Source of the DNA: Halobacterium noricense | GTDB taxonomy: Archaea; Halobacteriota; Halobacteria; Halobacteriales; Halobacteriaceae | Direction: 5' to 3' | NCBI RefSeq assembly: GCF_021233435.1 | Contig: NZ_CP089468.1 | Coordinates: forward strand, 2,232,001-2,296,000 | Length of the DNA: 64,000 nucleotides | In this document: in pieces, positions 59,825-64,000 of the stretch | Layout of the letters: the number at the start of each line of letters is the position of its first letter | Numbering within the stretch: position 1 is the stretch's first letter | Position numbers and translations under genes: made by a program | Notes under the pieces: model-generated | Told to the model about the DNA's origin: nothing | The model's database searches: none | Seen by the model: only the letters and a program-made list of their open reading frames with translations

Positions 59825-61486
59825 TCAGTCCTCCCGGCGCTCACCGAGGTTCTGGCGCGTGAACTGCGGGGTCGCCAGGGTCCCGCGGCGCTTCCGAAAC
59901 GACCGGTAGAGACCGATGCCGACCAAAGCCGTGAACGCGGCCATGACGCCGGCTGCGACGAGGTCAGCCTCCACGTAGAGGAGTGCGGTCGTCGGCACGC
60001 TCGTGGCGAACACGAGGCCGAGCACGACCCGGTGCGCCAGCCGGTCGACGACGCCGTCGCTGTCTTCGAGGTCCGCGCGCACGTGGAAGTCCTCGCGCTC
60101 CACGCGGTCGAGCGCGGACTCCAGTTTCGGCGGGATTCTGACCGCCGACTGCGCGGAGCGCTGGAACTGGTCGGCGGTCTCCTCGGCGAACTGCCGCACC
60201 GACTCCTCGCGGTAGCCCTCCTCGGCGAGGTAGTCCGTCGCCACCGAGATGAAGTCGAACTCGGGGTCGAGGGTGACACAGACGCCCTCGACGACCGTCG
60301 CGACCCGCAACACGAGCGCGAGATTCGACGGGAGGCGCAGCGGGAACTCGTAGATGGTGTCCTCGACCTGGCCGACAATCTGCTGGACGCGGTACGTCTC
60401 GATGTCCTCCCCGCGGGCGTCCTGAATCGCGAGCTCCATCACGTTCGCCATCGTCGCACGGTCGGCCTCCGGGGAGAGCGTCCCCATCTCGATGAGCGCG
60501 TCCAGGATGGCGTCGATGTCCTGATTCGCGACCGCGACGTAGAAGTCCACGATTTTCCGCTGGATGAACTCGTCGACGCGCCCGCTCATCCCGAAGTCGT
60601 AGAACACCACGGAGCCGTCGTCGCGGACCGCCAGATTCCCCGGGTGGGGGTCGGCGTGGAAGACGCCGTCCTCGATTATCATCTGGAGGTACGCGCGCTC
60701 GACGGTCTCGGCGACCTGTGAGCGGTCGATGCCCCGGCGGTCGAGTTCCGGAACGTTCGAGATTTTCGTGCCCGGGACGTACTCCATCGTGAGCACGCGG
60801 CTGCTGGAGTGGGGTTCGTAAACCGCCGGAATCACGATGTCGGGTTCGTCGGCGAAGTTGCCGCGAATCTCCGTGAGCATCTCCGCCTCGCGGGCGTAGT
60901 CCATCTCCTCGCGGATGGTCTTCGCGAACTCGTCGGCGAGGTTCTGGAGGCTGAACGCCCGCGACTCCCCGACGAACCGTGCGACGACGGGCAGCGTCCA
61001 CCGAATCACGCGGAGGTCCGCCTCCACGAGTTCCTCGATGTCCGGCCGTCGCACCTTCACCGCGACCTCGTCGCCGTCCACCTTCGCGGTGTACACCTGG
61101 CCGAGGCTCGCGCCGCTGATGGCGTCCGTGTCGAAGTCGTCGAAATGCTCGTCGACAGGGCCGAGTTCGTCTTCGAGGACGACGCGCGCGTCCGCCCAGT
61201 CCGCGGGCGGCACGCGGTCCTGGAGGTCCGCCAACACCTCCACGTATTCGGGTGGGAGCACGTCCGGCCGCGTCGACAACAACTGCCCGAGTTTGATGAA
61301 CGTCGGCCCGAGCGTCAACAGCGAGTCCAGCAGCCGGCGAGCGCGCGCCACCCGCATCTCCGTCGTGACGCGGCGCTGCCCGCCGAACAACACGAACCGC
61401 CGGCGGTCGCGCACGTACCCCCACACGAGCGGGAAGAACTGCCAGACCACGACGGCGAACCGCCGGTACGCCCGGAGCAGCGCCAC
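59825..61486 (-). CDS. UbiB/ABC1/ADCK-type atypical kinase
   Basis: 553 residues, GTG start at 61486, 4 bases after the Hsp20 stop; the longer open frame upstream is inside the Hsp20 gene. Hallmarks: KxGQ motif FIKLGQLLSTRPDVLPPEYV, Ala-rich nucleotide loop SGASLGQVYTAKVDGDEVAVKVRRPD, catalytic HADPHPGNLAV, and metal site YDFGMSGRV. Two membrane helices end the protein (about 495-540). Related proteins support quinone synthesis or lipid homeostasis. Confidence 0.92.
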   Translation of the reverse strand: MALLRAYRRFAVVVWQFFPLVWGYVRDRRRFVLFGGQRRVTTEMRVARARRLLDSLLTLGPTFIKLGQLLSTRPDVLPPEYVEVLADLQDRVPPADWADARVVLEDELGPVDEHFDDFDTDAISGASLGQVYTAKVDGDEVAVKVRRPDIEELVEADLRVIRWTLPVVARFVGESRAFSLQNLADEFAKTIREEMDYAREAEMLTEIRGNFADEPDIVIPAVYEPHSSSRVLTMEYVPGTKISNVPELDRRGIDRSQVAETVERAYLQMIIEDGVFHADPHPGNLAVRDDGSVVFYDFGMSGRVDEFIQRKIVDFYVAVANQDIDAILDALIEMGTLSPEADRATMANVMELAIQDARGEDIETYRVQQIVGQVEDTIYEFPLRLPSNLALVLRVATVVEGVCVTLDPEFDFISVATDYLAEEGYREESVRQFAEETADQFQRSAQSAVRIPPKLESALDRVEREDFHVRADLEDSDGVVDRLAHRVVLGLVFATSVPTTALLYVEADLVAAGVMAAFTALVGIGLYRSFRKRRGTLATPQFTRQNLGERRED

Positions 61487-61490
61487 CCGT

Positions 61491-61841
61491 CTACCCCTCG
61501 ATGGGCACGCTGTGGCTGTCGGTGCCGCGCTTCGGCAGCCGAACGTCGAGCACGCCGTCTTCGACGCTCGCGGACGCACCCTCGTCGGTGGCGTCCGGCG
61601 GCAGCGGGAGCTCCAGTTCGAGGAACAGCGACCGCCCCTCGCTGCGGTAGTCGAACTCGGCGGGCACGTCCTTCTCGCGGCGCGCGTCCACCGCGAGCAT
61701 GCGACCCTCCACGCGGACGTCCACGGTGTCGCCGGTCGCCCCCGGCACGTCGACGACGAACGCGTACGCGTCGTCACTCTCTAAAACGTCGACGAACACG
61801 GAATCGGGCAGGCTCCCTAGCGCTTCGCGCAAACGGGGCAT
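61491..61841 (-). CDS. Hsp20/alpha-crystallin-type small heat-shock protein
   Basis: 116 residues from ATG 61841 (MPRLREALGSLPDSVFVDVL). The alpha-crystallin core is YAFVVDVPGATGDTVDVRVE, SLFLELELPLPPDATDEGA, then ASVEDGVLDVRLPKRG (the usual A-x-x-x-n-GVL motif). It lacks the C-terminal IxI motif. Chaperone role inferred. It probably forms an operon with the UbiB kinase. Confidence 0.88.
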   Translation of the reverse strand: MPRLREALGSLPDSVFVDVLESDDAYAFVVDVPGATGDTVDVRVEGRMLAVDARREKDVPAEFDYRSEGRSLFLELELPLPPDATDEGASASVEDGVLDVRLPKRGTDSHSVPIEG

Positions 61842-62609
61842 GCTCGGGCGTTGGGTCGGCGCAGCGTTAAACCCGGTGGTCGTCGGCGGGAACGACCGCG
61901 AAAACGGAGCAGACCGTCCGCGGTGGACGGGCGCGCTCGCGGCGGGGGACGACCGCGAGCGCGCGGAAACCGGCTGTGCTTCGACACACCGGATGGCGTC
62001 CTGACAGACTCTGACGTGGACCACGCCGGTGGGGGGAATCGCGTGGCCCGACCGCGTCGCCGGCGGCGAGAGGGGGATGTGGGGGAGTGCGGCCGGCGAC
62101 GCACCGTGACGCTCAGTGTGCCCTGACCGGCGGCGAACGTCCGCCGCCACTCGACTCGTACACCGCCGGGGTATTCAACGATGCAGTCGCTCGCCCCGGA
62201 TTAGCGACGGTTAAGCCGAATTAAGTGGGGTTTTCCGGCTGTTGGGTGGGTTGGTGGGATGGTTCGGTTGTTGGGGTGGGTGCGCTAGGGTGTTCGCGGG
62301 TCGGTCGCGTCTGTCGTGGTGGTCGTCGCTCACGATAACGTGGCTTCCCTGCGGTCCGCCGCGCTGCTCGCGGGTCGCTCAGAGTGCTCGCGGTTCCCGA
62401 TGGTCGCCGCTCTCCATTCCGCGCTCTCCTCCGCCGAGCACGCGCGCCCACGCTGCTCACGGCTCACTTCGTTCGCCGCTCGCAATAACGTGGGCTCGCT
62501 TCGCTCGCCCAAACTGCTCACGCATCGCTGCGCTCCGCGTTCGCATTAACGCGGCGCGCCGGCGGCGCGCCGCGCAGCCTTTACCCCTACCCCAACCCAA
62601 CAGACGCTC
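61842..62609. other. 768-base gene-less region before moeA with repeat-like DNA
   Basis: No supported gene. 62320-62550 contains near-repeats of CGCTCxCxATAACGTGG (starting about 62328 and 62477) with similar TCGCTGCGCTC-type filler, which look like dispersed haloarchaeal intergenic repeats. A TTAAGTGG-rich AT pocket lies at 62210-62226. The right end holds a strong hairpin (separate entry). Confidence 0.6.
62550..62574 (+). repeat. 11-bp perfect hairpin before moeA
   Basis: CGCGGCGCGCC (62550-62560), 3-base loop GGC, then the exact complement (62564-62574). It ends 35 bases before the moeA ATG. A role in regulation or termination is only suggested by position. Confidence 0.6.
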
Positions 62610-63809
62610 ATGACCGAACACGACCGGCACGACGCCGGCTTCAAGGAACGAACACGCGTCGAGGCCGCGCGCGAGCGGCTCCTCGACCGGGTCGCGGTCC
62701 ACGACCGCACCGAGCGCGTCGCGCTCGAAGACGCGGACGGGCGGACGGTCGCGACCGCCGTCACCGCCGAGCGGGACGTTCCGCACTACCGGCGCGCGGC
62801 GATGGACGGGTTCGCGGTGCGCGCCGAGGACACGTTCGGCGCGAGCGACCGGTCGCCGGCCATCCTCCGCGAAGACGAGGCCAAGCGCGTGCACACGGGA
62901 AGCGCGGTCCCGGAGTGGGCGGACGCGGTCGTGATGATCGAGCAGACCGACACCGCCGACGGCGAAGTCGAAGTGTTCTCCGCGGTCGGCGAGGGCGAGA
63001 ACGTCGCGCCCGTCGGCGAGGACGTCGAAGCGGGCGACCGGCTCTACGAGCCCGGCCACCGCCTCCGGCCCTCCGACCTCGGGCTGTTGAAGTCCGTCGG
63101 CCTGCGGAATGTCGAAGTGTACGAGCGCCCGGACGTCGCCGTCGTCCCGACCGGCGAGGAACTCGTGCAGGACGACCCCGAACCCGGCGAGGTCGTGGAG
63201 ACGAACGGGCTCACGGTCTCGCGGCTCGTGAAGCGCTGGGGTGCGAGCGCGCGCTACGAGGACGTCGTGACCGACGACGAGACGGCGCTCGCGGACGCCA
63301 TCGAGGCGAACGTCGACGCGGACGTCATCGTGACCACCGGCGGGTCCTCGGTCGGCGAGCGCGACCTCATCCCGGAAGTCGTCGACGACCTCGGCGAAGT
63401 GTTCGTCCACGGGGTCGCGCTGCGGCCCGGCCACCCGGTCGCGCTCGGCGAGGTCGCGGGGACGCCGGTCGTGATGCTCCCCGGCTACCCCGTCGCCTGC
63501 ATCGTGAACGCCGTGCAGTTCCTGCGGCCCGCGGTGAAGCGCGTCGGCGGAATGCCGCTGGACGACCTGCCGAGCGTGCAGGCGCGGCTGGACGGGAAGA
63601 TTCGCTCCGAGCCGGGCGTGCGGACGTTCGCACGGGTTCGTCTCCGAGAAGCCGACGGCGAGCGCGTCGCGGAGCCGGTGAGCGCGAGCGGGAGCGGCGT
63701 GCTCTCCAGCGTCGCGCTCGCGGACGGCTGGGTCGTCGTGCCCGAGCAGACGGAGGGCATCGACGCCGGCGAGACAGTCGCCGTCCAGAACTGGGAGGCG
63801 CACCGATGA
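62610..63809 (+). CDS. moeA: Molybdopterin molybdotransferase MoeA, copy 1
   Basis: 399 residues. Inserts molybdate into adenylated molybdopterin. Domains in order: N-terminal (VPHYRRAAMDGFAVRAEDTFG), DVVVMIEQT-like stretch VVMIEQTDTADG, and the MPT-binding domain at about 170-315 (VAVVPTGEELV..., VIVTTGGSSVGERDLIPEV, VVMLPGYPVACIV). Domain IV at the C-terminus has VRTFARVRLREADGERVAEP. The ATG overlaps nothing; the stop overlaps the next moeA by 4 bases (ATGA). Confidence 0.93.
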   Translation: MTEHDRHDAGFKERTRVEAARERLLDRVAVHDRTERVALEDADGRTVATAVTAERDVPHYRRAAMDGFAVRAEDTFGASDRSPAILREDEAKRVHTGSAVPEWADAVVMIEQTDTADGEVEVFSAVGEGENVAPVGEDVEAGDRLYEPGHRLRPSDLGLLKSVGLRNVEVYERPDVAVVPTGEELVQDDPEPGEVVETNGLTVSRLVKRWGASARYEDVVTDDETALADAIEANVDADVIVTTGGSSVGERDLIPEVVDDLGEVFVHGVALRPGHPVALGEVAGTPVVMLPGYPVACIVNAVQFLRPAVKRVGGMPLDDLPSVQARLDGKIRSEPGVRTFARVRLREADGERVAEPVSASGSGVLSSVALADGWVVVPEQTEGIDAGETVAVQNWEAHR

Positions 63810-64000
63810 GCGACCGCAAACAGTTCCGTGACCTCGCCAGCCCCGAGGAAGCACGCGAAGTCATCGCCGGCCTCGACCTTTCGCCGGGCGTCGAGCGCGT
63901 GGACTTGGACGACGCGGACGGCCGCGTGCTCGCGGACCGCATCGACGCCCGCCTCGACGTGCCGGGGTTCGACCGCGCGAAAGTCGACGGCTACGCGCTC
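63806..64000 (+). CDS. MoeA-like protein, copy 2, cut by window end
   Basis: 65 residues visible, frame open to the last base. MSDRKQFRDLASPEEAREVI, then DLSPGVERVDLDDADGRVLA, then the MoeA N-terminal motif VPGFDRAKVDGYAL. This is a second MoeA-family protein translationally coupled to the first. Haloarchaea often have a copy with an added substrate-binding-like domain, which cannot be checked here. Confidence 0.85.
   Translation, partial: MSDRKQFRDLASPEEAREVIAGLDLSPGVERVDLDDADGRVLADRIDARLDVPGFDRAKVDGYAL

Noticed and set aside
1-64000. CRISPR array or rRNA genes
   Set aside because: No regularly spaced identical 25-40 bp repeats and no rRNA-like conserved stretches were seen.

Overview
The window is chromosomal DNA of an extremely halophilic archaeon (class Halobacteria). 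The evidence is very high GC with strong third-position GC bias, strongly acidic proteins (Asp/Glu-rich tails on S3 and on many hypotheticals), archaeal/eukaryal-type ribosomal proteins (L32e, L19e, S4e), RNase P protein Rnp1, TFS, eIF1A, eIF5A and Cbf5, Tat-type lipoprotein signals (RR plus lipobox Cys), and leaderless-looking genes with a TATA box about 26-30 nt before the start codon. A Halobacterium-like genus is plausible but cannot be fixed from the sequence alone.

Layout. (1) 1-12139: the S10/spc ribosomal operon on +, from the 3' part of L4 through L23, L2, S19, L22, S3, L29, Rnp1, S17, L14, L24, S4e, L5, S14, S8, L6, L32e, L19e, L18, S5, L30 and L15 to SecY. Almost every junction overlaps or is separated by 1-4 bases. 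(2) 12266-17800 (-): a phosphate uptake operon pstS-pstC-pstA-pstB-phoU, divergent from (3) an iron/siderophore-type binding lipoprotein (17946-19169) whose promoter carries a perfect 7-2-7 palindrome of the DtxR/IdeR type. (4) 19477-22408: trkA-trkH potassium uptake. (5) 22442-26286: a hypothetical, adk, a DUF106/Oxa1-superfamily membrane protein, cmk and cbf5. These are the usual archaeal companions of secY, here separated from secY by the transport block. (6) tRNA-Pro(GGG) at 26339-26409, followed by an AT-richer island (about 26640-28760) holding two membrane proteins of unknown function. (7) 28810-34616: small zinc-ribbon protein, hypotheticals, cold-shock protein, KaiC/RAD55-like ATPase, ilvD, a CopG/RelE-type toxin-antitoxin locus with a nonsense-mutated toxin, and a GHMP-type synthase. 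(8) 34641-37050: a RAD55-like protein with a ruined P-loop, then an IS1341-type element (TnpB plus DUF2080 protein, no TnpA). (9) 37088-50289: a coiled-coil/zinc protein pair and TFS, ZIP transporter, DUF2071 protein, cyclic 2,3-diphosphoglycerate synthase-like protein, Ca2+/Na+ exchanger, rhodanese lipoprotein, cupin, YchF GTPase, SMR and AEC transporters, eIF1A, universal stress protein, a second cold-shock protein, and a 670-aa Ala/Glu coiled-coil protein. (10) 50293-54650: a MetE-like protein, then a disturbed stretch with a half-length EamA transporter, a small ribbon-helix-helix protein, an AT-rich lipoprotein and gene remnants. (11) 54879-64000: Mqo-like oxidoreductase, Nif3-like, agmatinase-eIF5A, aminotransferase, Hsp20-UbiB, and two tandem moeA genes (the second cut by the window end).

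How it works together. The main theme is translation (ribosome, SecY, Cbf5, Rnp1, eIF1A, eIF5A with an agmatinase that fits the archaeal hypusine route). Around it sit ion and nutrient uptake (phosphate, iron, potassium) and molybdenum-cofactor synthesis. I found no rRNA, no CRISPR array and no complete integrase. The most notable features are the iron-box palindrome placed between TATA box and start codon, the amber-disrupted toxin, the 19-bp promoter motif shared by the two cold-shock genes at identical spacing, the TnpB locus with its 3'-end hairpin, and the tRNA-linked AT-rich island of uncharacterised membrane proteins.
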